A stretch of DNA of 64,000 nt from Flavobacterium luteolum (GCF_027111275.1 NZ_CP114286.1:1426001-1490000); one strand, 5' to 3'; counted from the first letter of the stretch, positions 1 through 10,264 are shown. Translations and numbers: made by a program. Notes: a model not told the origin generated them from the letters alone.

Positions 1-1520
1 ATTAAACCTTCTCCTATATCTTTTGCTGGATCAATAAAATGAATATCTGACAGGTTAGATGCTCTTACAATTTCTGCTTCATTTCTCTTCTGAAGGAATT
101 CTGTATAAATATTATCATTTAAATCATATTTTCTTTTAATCTTTAGCAATTCCTGCTGTTCGGCTGGGAGTCTTCTTACTGTACTTTCCGCCTGACCAAT
201 TTTTGCATTTATCAAAGATAAATCATACAATAAAGATGCTTTTGCACTAATAATATTCTCTTGAAGAACATTTTTTACTGCTGCCATCTGGTTGTCAAAA
301 TCTTTAAATATTTTTTCGCTTTTTACCGCATAAGCCATTTCAGATCTTTGAGTAGAAAGTGCAATAAGCTTAGAAACATTTGCCACAATATTTGGATCTT
401 CAATTCCAGCAACAGAAGGAGCTGGCAATCTTGAATAATCGACACTATTATTTAAATATGATTTTAACGAATTATAATAAGCTATTTTTCTAGTTAGCTG
501 ATCCTTTTCAACATCGAAATCCATTATTTTCTCTGAAACTTTAGAACCACCACCTTCTATTTCGTAAACATTTTTATCTTTTTGAAAAGATTTTAATTCG
601 TTACCTGTTTGTTTAAGCTGAGATTCCATTGCCACAAGTGTGCTATCAATAAATCTAATAGTATTTGTCGCAAATTGATTTTTCCCATCAAGCTGTATTT
701 TAATAAGCATTTTTACAGTAGAATTCAAATAATCAACCATCCTGGCCTTATTTGTTCCTTGTAATGACAAAGTTAATATTGATCCTCCACTTCTTCCAGT
801 ATCAACATTTATGCTTTTATATCGAGATACAGTTCCATCAAAATCATTAAATCTAACAAAGTATTCCTTTTCTTTATAAAATCCTGGATTGTCATTTATT
901 TGAAGTTTCCAATTCAAAAATGGAAGATTAACACTCTCACCTACTTTGTATTTCTTTATAAAAGTTATCGGTTGTACAGAAGTATTACTATAAGAATTAT
1001 TGCCATAAGTAATCAGTGAAACTGAGCTGTTTTCAAATGGAATTTGGATTTGATATTCATTTTCACTTAAAAACTTTATGCCAATTAATGTATTTGCAAG
1101 CTGTCCTTTTGTTTTATCAATGTCAACATAAAATGGTACAGCTCCGTATGAATCTATTAAATTATATTTTCCTTGTTCTAAATAATCAGTATAAAATTGA
1201 AGCTTATCTACCACCAATTCATTATGAGATCGCGATTGTAAGATTGTCGAAATACCATTTACTTGATCAGAAATCCCTCCCCAATTGAAGACTAAACTTG
1301 TATTTGCAGTAAAAAAAGGATTGTTTTCTTCTTTAATAGAAACCAAAGTCTGCATTTCATAAATTTTCTCTTTACGAATGTTTATCTGATAAGCGATAGT
1401 GAACGCAATAATCAAACTTGCAAGAAACCATTTCCAATAGCCTACAATTTTTAACAAAAAACCTTTAAAATCAAAATGAGAATGATTTTCAAAAATGGCA
1501 AAGTCTTTAATATCTAACAT
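1..1520 (-). CDS. Wzc/Wzz-type polysaccharide co-polymerase (possible tyrosine autokinase), N-terminal part
   Basis: From an ATG at 1520 the minus strand stays open for 506 codons to the window edge, so the C-terminus is missing. A short cytoplasmic tail is followed by a membrane segment at about residues 30-47, then a large periplasmic Wzz-like region and a long helical, coiled-coil-prone stretch from about residue 265. The stretch ends in a GNVR-type signature (RRLPAEQQELLKIKRKYD). Family members control chain length and export of capsule or exopolysaccharide; many Bacteroidota homologues continue through a second membrane helix into a BY-kinase domain, which cannot be judged here. It lies 15 bp behind the Wza-like gene and is surely in its operon. 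Kinase activity is inference only. Confidence 0.85.
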   Translation of the reverse strand, partial: MLDIKDFAIFENHSHFDFKGFLLKIVGYWKWFLASLIIAFTIAYQINIRKEKIYEMQTLVSIKEENNPFFTANTSLVFNWGGISDQVNGISTILQSRSHNELVVDKLQFYTDYLEQGKYNLIDSYGAVPFYVDIDKTKGQLANTLIGIKFLSENEYQIQIPFENSSVSLITYGNNSYSNTSVQPITFIKKYKVGESVNLPFLNWKLQINDNPGFYKEKEYFVRFNDFDGTVSRYKSINVDTGRSGGSILTLSLQGTNKARMVDYLNSTVKMLIKIQLDGKNQFATNTIRFIDSTLVAMESQLKQTGNELKSFQKDKNVYEIEGGGSKVSEKIMDFDVEKDQLTRKIAYYNSLKSYLNNSVDYSRLPAPSVAGIEDPNIVANVSKLIALSTQRSEMAYAVKSEKIFKDFDNQMAAVKNVLQENIISAKASLLYDLSLINAKIGQAESTVRRLPAEQQELLKIKRKYDLNDNIYTEFLQKRNEAEIVRASNLSDIHFIDPAKDIGEGL

Positions 1521-1535
1521 TTTAAAAATCTATTT

Positions 1536-2327
1536 TTACTTTATAATTAGGTAAACTGTAGTAGCTAAAGACAATAATGTAATTATTGTTCCTATTGACT
1601 GTATTCCCGTCTGACCTGTTCCCCAAGTTTTTTGTTTTAGCGGTTTTACATATATATAATCATTTGGCTGTAAATAATAATAAGGTGACTTCATTACATT
1701 CACATCTGTAAGGTCAAGATTATGCATTTGCACACCAGTCGGAGTTTGGCGAATTACCGTTACTTCTTTTCTATTACCAACGGTCGTAATATCTCCTGCA
1801 TTTGCAACAGCTTCCAAAATGGTTACATTATCTTTAAACAATGTTTTTGTTCCAGTACTTCCTACCTCTCCATTAATAGTATATCTAAAACCTGCCAACT
1901 TCACTGTAACAAAAACATTAGCTTCGCTTTTAAAATATTCTTCTAATAATTTCTTTTCAATTTTTAAACGAACTTCTTCAAGAGTATAACCAATTACATT
2001 TATTTCTCCTAAAATTGGCATTCTAATATTTCCATGATCGTCAACTGTAAATCCATCAAAATACAAACTAGATTCGCTTTTACCCGTTTGAGTTGATTGA
2101 TTTTCTGTGGTATTAAAAATAGAAACTAATTTAGGATCTATTGCTTTTATGTTAATGCTCAAAACATCATTTACCTGTAATCGATATGGTTTTGCTTCCA
2201 CCGCTGCAATCGCTGATTGCTCGCCAGATTCATTTTTATCCTGAAGATAAACCAAATCTTTAATCGGAATACATGAAGTAAAAAATATTGAAATTAATAG
2301 AAACAGAAAAAAGCTTTTTTTTGTCAT
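1536..2327 (-). CDS. Polysaccharide export outer-membrane lipoprotein (Wza-like)
   Basis: 263-residue lipoprotein of the Poly_export/SLBB family, which forms the outer-membrane channel for capsule or exopolysaccharide. The start is placed at 2327 because it gives a clean lipoprotein signal (MTKKSFF then hydrophobic residues, lipobox FTSC, Cys19); an upstream in-frame ATG at 2381 would add 18 charged residues before it. The Poly_export domain begins with YRLQVNDVLSINI near residue 48; SLBB-like sequence follows, and the last ~19 residues are hydrophobic, as in Bacteroidota homologues that anchor the channel with a C-terminal helix. The Wzc/Wzz-like partner follows after 15 bp. The polymer exported is not shown in the window. 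Confidence 0.9.
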   Translation of the reverse strand: MTKKSFFLFLLISIFFTSCIPIKDLVYLQDKNESGEQSAIAAVEAKPYRLQVNDVLSINIKAIDPKLVSIFNTTENQSTQTGKSESSLYFDGFTVDDHGNIRMPILGEINVIGYTLEEVRLKIEKKLLEEYFKSEANVFVTVKLAGFRYTINGEVGSTGTKTLFKDNVTILEAVANAGDITTVGNRKEVTVIRQTPTGVQMHNLDLTDVNVMKSPYYYLQPNDYIYVKPLKQKTWGTGQTGIQSIGTIITLLSLATTVYLIIK

Positions 2328-2399
2328 TCGTTCAATTTTATCACAAACATAGCTTTTCCTTACAGTGTTCAGGAAAACCAAGTTATTATTTTGGGTTGG

Positions 2400-3020
2400 T
2401 TAATTATTTTTAAATGTTTTTTCGAAAGGTATTCTGTGCAAAATGCTTCGCCCTAATGTTATTTCATCTGCATATTCCAATTCATCACCAACCGATATTC
2501 CTCTCGCAATCGTTGAGATTATAATCTCAGAATCTGCAATTTGTTTATAAATATAAAAATTTGTCGTATCACCTTCCATTGTTGAACTTAATGCAAAAAT
2601 AATCTCTGATACACTTCCAGATTTCACTTTTGTCACCAAACTAGAAATATTCAATTGATTGGGTCCAACGCCTTCAATAGGAGAAATTTTCCCACCAAGC
2701 ACATGATATATTCCTTTAAATTGCCCAGTATTTTCAATTGCCATGACATCTCTAATATCCTCTACTATACATATCGTTTCATGATTTCTAATAGGATTAG
2801 CACAGATCTCACAAATTTTAGTATCAGAAATATTATGGCAACTTTCACAAAACTTAATATCCTCACGCATATTTAATAACGCTTGAGATAAAAAGGCTGT
2901 TTGTTCTTTCGGCTGTTTCAACAAATGAAGAACCAATCGAAGAGCTGTACGCTTACCAATCCCTGGCAATTGCGACATTTCGTTTACTGCTTTTTCGATT
3001 AATTTTGATGAAAATTCCAT
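2400..3020 (-). CDS. recR: Recombination mediator protein RecR
   Basis: 206 residues, normal family length. RecR with RecF/RecO loads RecA on SSB-coated single-stranded gaps. Visible in order: helix-hairpin-helix (LPGIGKRTA, ~18-26), a four-cysteine zinc finger (Cys58, 61, 70, 73), a Toprim domain from about residue 81 (CIVEDIRDV) and the C-terminal region with [12 protein letters not shown]. The start at 3020 is chosen over an upstream in-frame ATG (3152) because the family begins [12 protein letters not shown] perfect -7 box (TACTTTTG, 3026-3033) lies 5 nt before this ATG, so the upstream start would be outside the transcript. Its stop is 72 bp before the Wza-like start. Confidence 0.97.
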   Translation of the reverse strand: MEFSSKLIEKAVNEMSQLPGIGKRTALRLVLHLLKQPKEQTAFLSQALLNMREDIKFCESCHNISDTKICEICANPIRNHETICIVEDIRDVMAIENTGQFKGIYHVLGGKISPIEGVGPNQLNISSLVTKVKSGSVSEIIFALSSTMEGDTTNFYIYKQIADSEIIISTIARGISVGDELEYADEITLGRSILHRIPFEKTFKNN

Positions 3021-3025
3021 GACGA

Positions 3026-3033
3026 CAAAAGTA
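3026..3033 (-). promoter_or_regulatory. -7 box of recR promoter, next to the start codon
   Basis: TACTTTTG on the minus strand matches TAnnTTTG of the Bacteroidota primary sigma factor. Only five bases separate it from the recR ATG, so transcription would begin at or beside the start codon. No convincing TTTG -33 box is seen at the usual 18-21 nt distance. Confidence 0.5.
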
Positions 3034-3115
3034 ATACTTTTAATGGTTTGGCCTACATTACAACTATTAAATTCAAACCTTAATGATAGTAGGAAATCAC
3101 TATCAATTATTTTAT

Positions 3116-3481
3116 TTAATATTGATTTGTAGCTAGCAAAACTAATGTACAAGCCACTTCAATTTGAATATCATTTAATTCTAATAATTGATACAATTCT
3201 GGATTTTCAGTTCCAGGATTAAAAATTACACGCTTAGGATGTGCCTCAATAATATAATTATAATAATCTCTTTGACGAGCGGGATTTAAATACAATGTAA
3301 TCGTATCAATATTTTTAACCGGTATTGCTTTAGTCTGAATTTTCACTCCAACAACCTCACCTGCTTTTTGTCCTATTGCTAGCACCGAGTGCCCTTTTCC
3401 TACAAGCATATTAACAGCTCTGAATGAATAACGTTCTGGATTTGTTGAAGCTCCTATAACTAATGTTTTTTTGCTTTTCAT
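3116..3481 (-). CDS. CoA-binding domain protein (YccU-like)
   Basis: 121-residue single-domain protein of the CoA_binding_2 family with a Rossmann fold. The N-terminus has the nucleotide-binding pattern ([18 protein letters not shown], ~5-22), followed by GHSVLAIG and a C-terminal NPGTENPEL region typical of the family. The usual annotation is CoA-binding protein; the physiological role is not established. It precedes recR on the same strand with 95 bp between them, and recR has its own -7 box, so the two may be separate transcripts. A TACTTTTG box lies 17 nt upstream of the start. Confidence 0.9.
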   Translation of the reverse strand: MKSKKTLVIGASTNPERYSFRAVNMLVGKGHSVLAIGQKAGEVVGVKIQTKAIPVKNIDTITLYLNPARQRDYYNYIIEAHPKRVIFNPGTENPELYQLLELNDIQIEVACTLVLLATNQY

Positions 3482-3498
3482 AGTTTTTATTTAGACTG

Positions 3499-3506
3499 CA
3501 AAAGTA
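3499..3506 (-). promoter_or_regulatory. -7 box of the CoA-binding protein gene
   Basis: TACTTTTG on the minus strand, 17 nt upstream of the ATG at 3481, fits TAnnTTTG exactly. No clear TTTG lies at the usual upstream distance, so only the -7 element is supported. Confidence 0.45.
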
Positions 3507-3633
3507 ATCAAAAAAGAACGATTAAACCTTATGTATTTGATTCAGAATCGATAGCAATAAAAACAAAATCATAACATAATTTCGTACAAAAGCATCAAAA
3601 AATAACTACATTTACTTCACTAACCAATATTTT

Positions 3634-4260
3634 ATGGAATTATTTATTTACTTATTTGCTGCCTTATTCTCAGTACTGAACCCAATTGGAACTGTACCCA
3701 TTTTTGTTGGTTTAACCCAGCACGATTCTCAGAAAGAAAGATCTCGAATCTCTCTTTGGACTGCGATTAATGTTTTTATCATTTTATTGGTTTCTTATTT
3801 TATTGGCCAATATGTTCTAACTTTTTTCGGCATTAGCATCGATGCTTTAAGAATTGCTGGAGGGATCGTAATTGTAAATTCTGGATTCTCTTTATTATCT
3901 GGAAAATTCAACAAGAAACGAGGAATCAATAAAAAAATTGAAAACGAAGCACAGCACAGAAATGATATTGCACTTACACCCCTCGCAATCCCAATGCTTG
4001 CGGGTCCTGGATCTATGTCACTTTTAATTGCTTTTTATCAAGAACACCATGAAATAAATGAAGTTATAATTTCAACCCTTGCAATCCTTGCAATCGCAAT
4101 TGCCATCTTTGCTATTCTAAAAAGCGCACATTATTTAGCTAGAATATTGGGAGCCTCGGGTATTGTAGCAATTTCTAGAATTGTTGGCTTTATAGTTATT
4201 TCAATTGGAATTCAATATATAGTAAGTGCTATAATCAATATTATTAAAGGGAATTTTTAA
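3634..4260 (+). CDS. MarC family integral membrane protein
   Basis: 208 residues with about six hydrophobic segments, the size and layout of the MarC/UPF0056 family. Conserved signatures include the N-terminal LFSVLNPIGTVPIF and the central TPLAIPMLAGPGSM, both diagnostic. Despite the name, E. coli MarC has no proven role in multiple antibiotic resistance and the transported substrate of the family is unknown. The gene stands alone on the plus strand, divergent from the CoA-binding gene and convergent with ctlX, with a two-way terminator after it. Confidence 0.92.
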   Translation: MELFIYLFAALFSVLNPIGTVPIFVGLTQHDSQKERSRISLWTAINVFIILLVSYFIGQYVLTFFGISIDALRIAGGIVIVNSGFSLLSGKFNKKRGINKKIENEAQHRNDIALTPLAIPMLAGPGSMSLLIAFYQEHHEINEVIISTLAILAIAIAIFAILKSAHYLARILGASGIVAISRIVGFIVISIGIQYIVSAIINIIKGNF

Positions 4261-4278
4261 CTAATATCACTCTACTAT

Positions 4279-4327
4279 AAAAAGAAAAAGGGGTGAAATT
4301 ATTTAAATTTCATCCCTTTTTCTTTTT
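4279..4327. terminator. Bidirectional terminator between marC-type gene and ctlX
   Basis: A long inverted repeat, A-rich arm plus AAGGGGTGAAATT against AATTTCATCCCTTT with a T-rich arm, sits between two convergent genes. It has a T-tract in both directions, so it can stop both transcripts. Confidence 0.85.
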
Positions 4328-4340
4328 GTGAATCCTTTTT

Positions 4341-5276
4341 TTAAGCTCTTGGCAAGAAAACTTCAGCCATCATACATCTGGCACTTCCACCACCGCAAGC
4401 CTCAATTGTATCTAAACTCGAACTTAAAATTTCTGCGTGGTTTTCTAATTGCGAAATTTGTTTTGGAGTTAAGCTTTGATGTGCCGACGCACTCATTACA
4501 ATATATCTCTTATCATCTTTCCCTCTAACTTCCAACATATTTCCAGCAAAGTTATTCACTTGATCTTCTGATATTAGAATTACTTCTTTCTGATCTTGTT
4601 TAAGATTATCCAGAACCATTTTACGTTCTTTCTTATCATCGATAGAATCTGCGCAAATAACCGCAAAAGTTTCACCTAAACACATCATCACATTGGTATG
4701 ATAAATTAATTTACGCTCACCATCAACAGTTTGAAAAGCTTCAAAAATTACGGGAGCATAATCAAAATCTTCACAGAATTCAATAAACAATTCTTCATCT
4801 GCTCTTGGCGATAATGCGCAATACGCTTTTCCGTTTGCTCTATCTAATAACAAACTTCCTGTTCCTTCTAAGAAAATGCCATCTTCTTCTGCAGAAGTAT
4901 AATCCATGATATTCGCAATTTCAAATCCTTTTTCTTCCAGAGTATCCAAGATATCTTCACGACGTTCTTGACGGCGATTTTCAGCAAACATAGGATAAAG
5001 TGCAACGTCTCCATTTTCATGAAATGAAACCCAATTATTTGGAAAAATACTATCTGGAGTATCAGTCTCTAAATTGTCATCGACAACCGTCACATCTACA
5101 CCCACCCCCCTAAGCTTTTCTACAAAGGCATCAAATTCCTGTTGCGCTTTTGCATTAACGGTACTTGGTAAAAGTCCGTCTAATACTTTTTGATAATAAT
5201 TATTTACAGCCGTCTGTTCATTCATCCTGAATGCAACTGGGCGAATCATTACGATTGCATTAGTATTTTGTCTCAT
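4341..5276 (-). CDS. ctlX: Citrulline utilization hydrolase CtlX family (guanidino-group hydrolase)
   Basis: 311 residues of the amidinotransferase/DDAH superfamily, closest in layout to the CtlX group, which hydrolyses the ureido group of citrulline. Visible residues: an acidic and aromatic substrate loop (PDSIFPNNW, 75-83), the family motif EGTGSLLLDR (137-146), a candidate catalytic His193 (YHTNVMM), and the nucleophile region GGGSARCM with Cys301 near the C-terminus. It follows a second superfamily member after 66 bp, and together they suggest arginine/citrulline or methylarginine catabolism. The exact substrate (citrulline, arginine or methylated arginine) cannot be settled from sequence. 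Confidence 0.85.
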   Translation of the reverse strand: MRQNTNAIVMIRPVAFRMNEQTAVNNYYQKVLDGLLPSTVNAKAQQEFDAFVEKLRGVGVDVTVVDDNLETDTPDSIFPNNWVSFHENGDVALYPMFAENRRQERREDILDTLEEKGFEIANIMDYTSAEEDGIFLEGTGSLLLDRANGKAYCALSPRADEELFIEFCEDFDYAPVIFEAFQTVDGERKLIYHTNVMMCLGETFAVICADSIDDKKERKMVLDNLKQDQKEVILISEDQVNNFAGNMLEVRGKDDKRYIVMSASAHQSLTPKQISQLENHAEILSSSLDTIEACGGGSARCMMAEVFLPRA

Positions 5277-5290
5277 TTTTTATTTTTTTT

Positions 5291-5330
5291 TCAAGTTTCA
5301 GGTTTCAAGTTTTTCTAGAAGCCTGAAATT
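5291..5330. repeat. Intergenic repeat, TTGAAACCTGAAACTTGA type (family B)
   Basis: The stretch TCAAGTTTCAGGTTTCAAGT at 5291-5310 consists of repeating GTTTCA(A/G) units; an opposing arm GCCTGAAATT lies at 5321-5330, making an imperfect hairpin. The same unit recurs at 47905-47978 and 56437-56466, always between genes. Confidence 0.75.
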
Positions 5331-5342
5331 TAAAATTCTTTT

Positions 5343-6257
5343 TTAGTCTCTAATTAATGGAAGCGTCGAACATCTCAACAAACCTTCTTGTTTTGAAATT
5401 TCAGCATACGGAATTTCTTCAACGACAAAACCATTTTCACGAAGCCAGTTGTTTAATCTTGTGAAATTCTTTTCAGAAACCACCACATTTTCATCAATTG
5501 AAAACACATTTGAAAACATATTATACATTTCGTTTCTTTCAATATGAAATAGATTTTCTTTACCAAAAAGTTTCACTAAATAAAGATAATCTGCTTCTTC
5601 ACGAAAACCTCGTTTATAAATAATGCCTTTGTTTTTTCCAACCGGCTGAAAACAACAATCTAGATGCAACGCATTATCTCTTGCTTCCAATTTAGATTTC
5701 ACTAAATCAAATTCTTTTACAATTTTATTTGGGAACAGCGATTTAATATAATTTACACCGTGCATATTTGTTCTTGCAGTAATATAATCTTTATAATCGC
5801 TTCCTTTATAAGTTCCAATAAAAATATAGTCATTCCAAAGCATCACATCTCCTCCTTCGATATGAACTTCTTCTGGAGGACGAACTACTTTTAATGGATC
5901 AATCTGATCAATTACATATTGAATAGCATCTAATTCACGTTCTCTATCTGGAAGAATATTCGATTTCACAAAGATATCATCAATTACAAACCCAATATCC
6001 CTAGCAAAAATCTGATTATAATTTTCAATCATTTGCGGACGATAAACAGTTACATCATATTTCTGAAAAACAGCATTAAAAGCTTCCATTTCAGCAACCA
6101 TATCTTTTTCTACAGGATAAGTTCCTGCTTTAATATGTTCCAATGATTTAGGATCATAAGCCTCATCTATAGTTGGAGTTGGTCCATTATGAACAGCAGA
6201 ACCCAGAACTACAGCACGAAGTCGAGACGTTTCGTTCTTTACATTTAATTGCAACAT
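5343..6257 (-). CDS. Dimethylarginine dimethylaminohydrolase-like / amidinotransferase family protein
   Basis: 304 residues of the five-bladed alpha-beta propeller guanidine-hydrolase superfamily. The expected catalytic set is visible: EGGD (134-137), His198 in ALHLDCCF and Cys296 in the C-terminal GLLRCSTLPLIRD. It is distinct from the downstream CtlX in length and motif spacing, so the two are not recent duplicates. Activity could be on dimethylarginine, arginine or another guanidino compound. The gene begins 62 bp after citrate synthase; that gap holds the citrate synthase terminator and a TATATTTG -7-like box (6277-6284), so it probably starts its own transcript, continuing into ctlX. Confidence 0.85.
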   Translation of the reverse strand: MLQLNVKNETSRLRAVVLGSAVHNGPTPTIDEAYDPKSLEHIKAGTYPVEKDMVAEMEAFNAVFQKYDVTVYRPQMIENYNQIFARDIGFVIDDIFVKSNILPDRERELDAIQYVIDQIDPLKVVRPPEEVHIEGGDVMLWNDYIFIGTYKGSDYKDYITARTNMHGVNYIKSLFPNKIVKEFDLVKSKLEARDNALHLDCCFQPVGKNKGIIYKRGFREEADYLYLVKLFGKENLFHIERNEMYNMFSNVFSIDENVVVSEKNFTRLNNWLRENGFVVEEIPYAEISKQEGLLRCSTLPLIRD

Positions 6258-6276
6258 AACTCTATTGTATTTTGAG

Positions 6277-6284
6277 CAAATATA
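6277..6284 (-). promoter_or_regulatory. Candidate -7 box for the DDAH-like/ctlX unit
   Basis: TATATTTG on the minus strand, 19 nt before the ATG at 6257, fits TAnnTTTG. It overlaps the T-tract of the preceding terminator, and no -33 box was found, so support is moderate. Confidence 0.4.
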
Positions 6285-6287
6285 AAA

Positions 6288-6313
6288 AAAGCTTCACAGT
6301 TAAGTGAAGCTTT
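6288..6313 (-). terminator. Terminator of citrate synthase gene
   Basis: AAAGCTTCAC and GTGAAGCTTT form a 10-bp stem with a six-base loop. On the minus strand the stem is followed by a run of T, as expected for an intrinsic terminator just after the gltA stop. Confidence 0.85.
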
Positions 6314-6319
6314 CGTTTT

Positions 6320-7597
6320 TTATTTATTAGACTTAAACTCTCGTAAAGGATGTCCTGTATAAATTTGTCTTGGTCTTCCGATTGGCTCTTTATTTTCACG
6401 CATCTCTTTCCATTGCGCGATCCAACCTGGCAATCTTCCAATAGCAAACATTACAGTAAACATATCTGTTGGAATTCCTAAAGCTCTGTAGATAATTCCA
6501 GAGTAGAAATCAACGTTTGGATATAAGTTTCTTGATTTGAAGTATTCATCTTCAAGAGCTGCTTTTTCTAATTTTCTTGCAATATCTAAAATTGGATCTT
6601 CAACACCCAAAGTTTCTAATACTTCTGTTGCTGCTTTTTTGATGATTTTAGCTCTTGGATCAAAGTTTTTGTACACTCTGTGTCCAAATCCCATTAAACG
6701 GAATGGATCATTTTTATCCTTTGCTTTTGCCAAAAACTTATCTGTATCTCCACCATCTTTGTTGATTTCTTCAAGCATTTCAAGTACTGCTTGGTTTGCA
6801 CCTCCGTGAAGAGGCCCCCAAAGCGCAGAAACTCCCGCAGAAACTGAAGCAAATAAACCTGCATGAGAAGAACCTACCATTCTAACTGTAGAAGTAGAAC
6901 AGTTTTGTTCATGATCAGCATGAAGAATAAATAATTTATCTAAAGCGTTTACAATTACTGGATTTGCAGCGTAAGGTCCAGTAGGCAATTTAAACATTAA
7001 TTGCATGAAGCTTTCTACATATCCTTTTGTATTATCGTAGTAGTTTAAAGGATACCCCATAGATTTTCTATAAGTCCATGTAGCAATTACAAGAAACTTT
7101 GCCATTGTTTTACAAATAGCTTCGTACATTTCTTTCTCGTTATCTACATTAACTGCTTTTGGGTTAAAAGCTGTTAAAGCACTAGTTAAAGCAGACAACA
7201 CGCCCATTGGGTGAGCTGTTTTAGGGAAACCGTCAATGATATTTTTCATTTCTTCGTTTACCAAAGAATGTTTTTTAATACCATTTTCAAAATCTTCTAA
7301 TTGTTTAGCTGTAGGCAATTCACCAAAAATCAAAAGATATGAAACCTCTAAGAAACTAGCTTTTTCAGCAAGATCTTCGATTGAATACCCTCTGTAACGC
7401 AAAATCCCTTCTTCTCCATCTAGGAAAGTGATTTCACTTGTACAAGATCCTGAGTTTTTATAACCTGGATCAAGTGTAATATAACCTGTTAAATCACGTA
7501 ATTTGTTGATATCGATAGCTGATTCGTTTTCACTTCCTGTGATTACTGGAAGCTCAACCTTTTTACCATCTATTTCTAATGTAGCTATTTTTGACAT
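6320..7597 (-). CDS. gltA: Citrate synthase
   Basis: 425 residues, type II (hexameric) length. It condenses acetyl-CoA with oxaloacetate at the entry to the TCA cycle. Active-site signatures are present: NCSTSTVRMVGSSHAG, GPLHGGANQAVLEML and the catalytic stretch MGFGHRVYKNFDPRA. The start is set at 7597 (MSKIATLEIDGKKVEL), where the family begins; the frame is open 13 codons further upstream to 7636 but that extension is AT-rich and overlaps the likely -7 box TAGATTTG at 7634-7641. It is monocistronic: eno's terminator lies before it and its own terminator after it. Confidence 0.97.
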   Translation of the reverse strand: MSKIATLEIDGKKVELPVITGSENESAIDINKLRDLTGYITLDPGYKNSGSCTSEITFLDGEEGILRYRGYSIEDLAEKASFLEVSYLLIFGELPTAKQLEDFENGIKKHSLVNEEMKNIIDGFPKTAHPMGVLSALTSALTAFNPKAVNVDNEKEMYEAICKTMAKFLVIATWTYRKSMGYPLNYYDNTKGYVESFMQLMFKLPTGPYAANPVIVNALDKLFILHADHEQNCSTSTVRMVGSSHAGLFASVSAGVSALWGPLHGGANQAVLEMLEEINKDGGDTDKFLAKAKDKNDPFRLMGFGHRVYKNFDPRAKIIKKAATEVLETLGVEDPILDIARKLEKAALEDEYFKSRNLYPNVDFYSGIIYRALGIPTDMFTVMFAIGRLPGWIAQWKEMRENKEPIGRPRQIYTGHPLREFKSNK

Positions 7598-7633
7598 AAT
7601 ATACTGGAAATAATTCTTTAAATAATAATTTAT

Positions 7634-7641
7634 CAAATCTA
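7634..7641 (-). promoter_or_regulatory. Candidate -7 box of gltA promoter
   Basis: TAGATTTG on the minus strand fits TAnnTTTG and lies 36 nt before the chosen gltA ATG. The -33 region is a run of T without a clear TTTG, so only the -7 element is supported. Confidence 0.45.
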
Positions 7642-7700
7642 ATGAATTTAAGACTAATTAAAAAAAGAATACTGCTATGAATTTGTTAAAACTCCAAAAA

Positions 7701-7731
7701 AAAACCATCTGCAAAAACAGATGGTTTTTTC
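7701..7731 (-). terminator. Terminator of enolase gene
   Basis: AAAACCATCTG, a short A loop and CAGATGGTTTTTT form a strong stem about 20 bp after the eno stop, with a T-run on the minus strand. The opposite strand also ends in T, so it could act both ways. Confidence 0.88.
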
Positions 7732-7750
7732 TAATATATAATTTGTACAA

Positions 7751-9055
<1,305 letters not shown>

Positions 9056-9154
9056 TTATTAATAAATTATATTTTTTTTTCGAAATTATAAAAATATTTA
9101 ATACTATAAACGCACTCTCGTCATTAAACACGTTTATTTATTAACTACATCGTT

Positions 9155-10264
9155 TTAGGCTTTTGCAGTTTTTATGTTCTCCACAAATTGATCAAATAAA
9201 TATGATGAATCGTGTGGTCCAGGACTCGCCTCTGGGTGATACTGAACCGAGAAACAATTCTTATTCTTCATTCTCATTCCAGCCACTGTTCCATCATTTA
9301 AATGTACGTGTGTAATTTCTAAATCAGGATGATTATCTAACTGTTCTTTTTTAACAGCAAAACCGTGATTTTGTGAAGTTATTTCACCTTTACCTGTAAT
9401 AATATTTTTTACAGGATGATTAATTCCACGGTGCCCATTAAACATTTTATAAGTTTCAACCCCATTCGCAAGACCAATTACCTGATGCCCCAAACAGATT
9501 CCAAACAAAGGCTTGTTATCTGCTAATATATCTTTAGCAACTTGAATAGCCCCGAACAACGGATCTGGATCTCCAGGCCCATTTGACAAGAAGTAACCAT
9601 CTGGACTAAATTCAGACATATCTTTATAAGTAGAATTAAAAGGATACACTTTAATGTAGCAATCTCTTTTAGCAAGATTTCTTAAAATATTCTTTTTAAT
9701 TCCAAGGTCTAAAGCCGAGATTTTGTAAGTAGCATTTTCATCACCAAAGAAATATGGTTCTTTAGTCGAAACTTTAGACGCTAATTCTAAACCTTCCATA
9801 TTTGGCACATTAGCCAACTCTTTCTTCAAATCCTCTATTGAAGTCCCATCTGTACAAATAACAGCATTCATAGCACCATTGTCACGAATGTAGCTTACAA
9901 GTGCACGCGTATCAACATCAGAAATACAGATTAAATTTTGTTTAGTGAAATAATCTTCTAAACTTCCAGAAGCATTTTCTCTAGAATAATTAAAACTAAA
10001 GTTTTTACAAACTAAACCGGCAATTTTAATACTATCAGATTCAACTTCAGAATCATTAACACCATAGTTTCCGATATGTGTATTTGTAGCAACCATTATT
10101 TGCCCAAAATAAGAAGGATCAGTGAAAATTTCCTGATACCCAGTCATTCCCGTATTAAAACAAACTTCACCAAAAGTTTTACCGCTAATTCCGATAGATT
10201 TTCCGTGAAAGATTGTCCCGTCACTAAGTAATAAAATGGCGCTTTGTCGTGTTGTGTATTTCAT
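9155..10264 (-). CDS. carA: Carbamoyl-phosphate synthase small subunit
   Basis: 369 residues with an N-terminal CPSase small-chain domain (GMTGYQEIFTDPSY) and a C-terminal class I glutamine amidotransferase domain. The catalytic cysteine lies in LFGICLGHQVIGLANG and the His-Glu pair in VQYHPEASPGP. It produces ammonia from glutamine for CarB, feeding arginine and pyrimidine synthesis. carB is not in the window, so the two subunits are encoded apart here or carB lies elsewhere. It has its own promoter at 10337-10367 and is separated from rplQ by a terminator. Confidence 0.98.
   Translation of the reverse strand: MKYTTRQSAILLLSDGTIFHGKSIGISGKTFGEVCFNTGMTGYQEIFTDPSYFGQIMVATNTHIGNYGVNDSEVESDSIKIAGLVCKNFSFNYSRENASGSLEDYFTKQNLICISDVDTRALVSYIRDNGAMNAVICTDGTSIEDLKKELANVPNMEGLELASKVSTKEPYFFGDENATYKISALDLGIKKNILRNLAKRDCYIKVYPFNSTYKDMSEFSPDGYFLSNGPGDPDPLFGAIQVAKDILADNKPLFGICLGHQVIGLANGVETYKMFNGHRGINHPVKNIITGKGEITSQNHGFAVKKEQLDNHPDLEITHVHLNDGTVAGMRMKNKNCFSVQYHPEASPGPHDSSYLFDQFVENIKTAKA

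Noticed and set aside
1016..1288. Plus-strand 90-codon ORF inside the Wzc/Wzz-like gene
   Set aside because: It is antisense to a well-conserved open frame that covers the whole region and has no family resemblance or start signals.
3606..3613. TACATTTA as a -7 box for the marC-type gene
   Set aside because: The last base differs from TAnnTTTG and no TTTG lies at the right distance, so I do not call a promoter here.
6262..6447. 61-codon ORF at the end of gltA
   Set aside because: It is an out-of-frame reading of the citrate synthase 3' end and its terminator.
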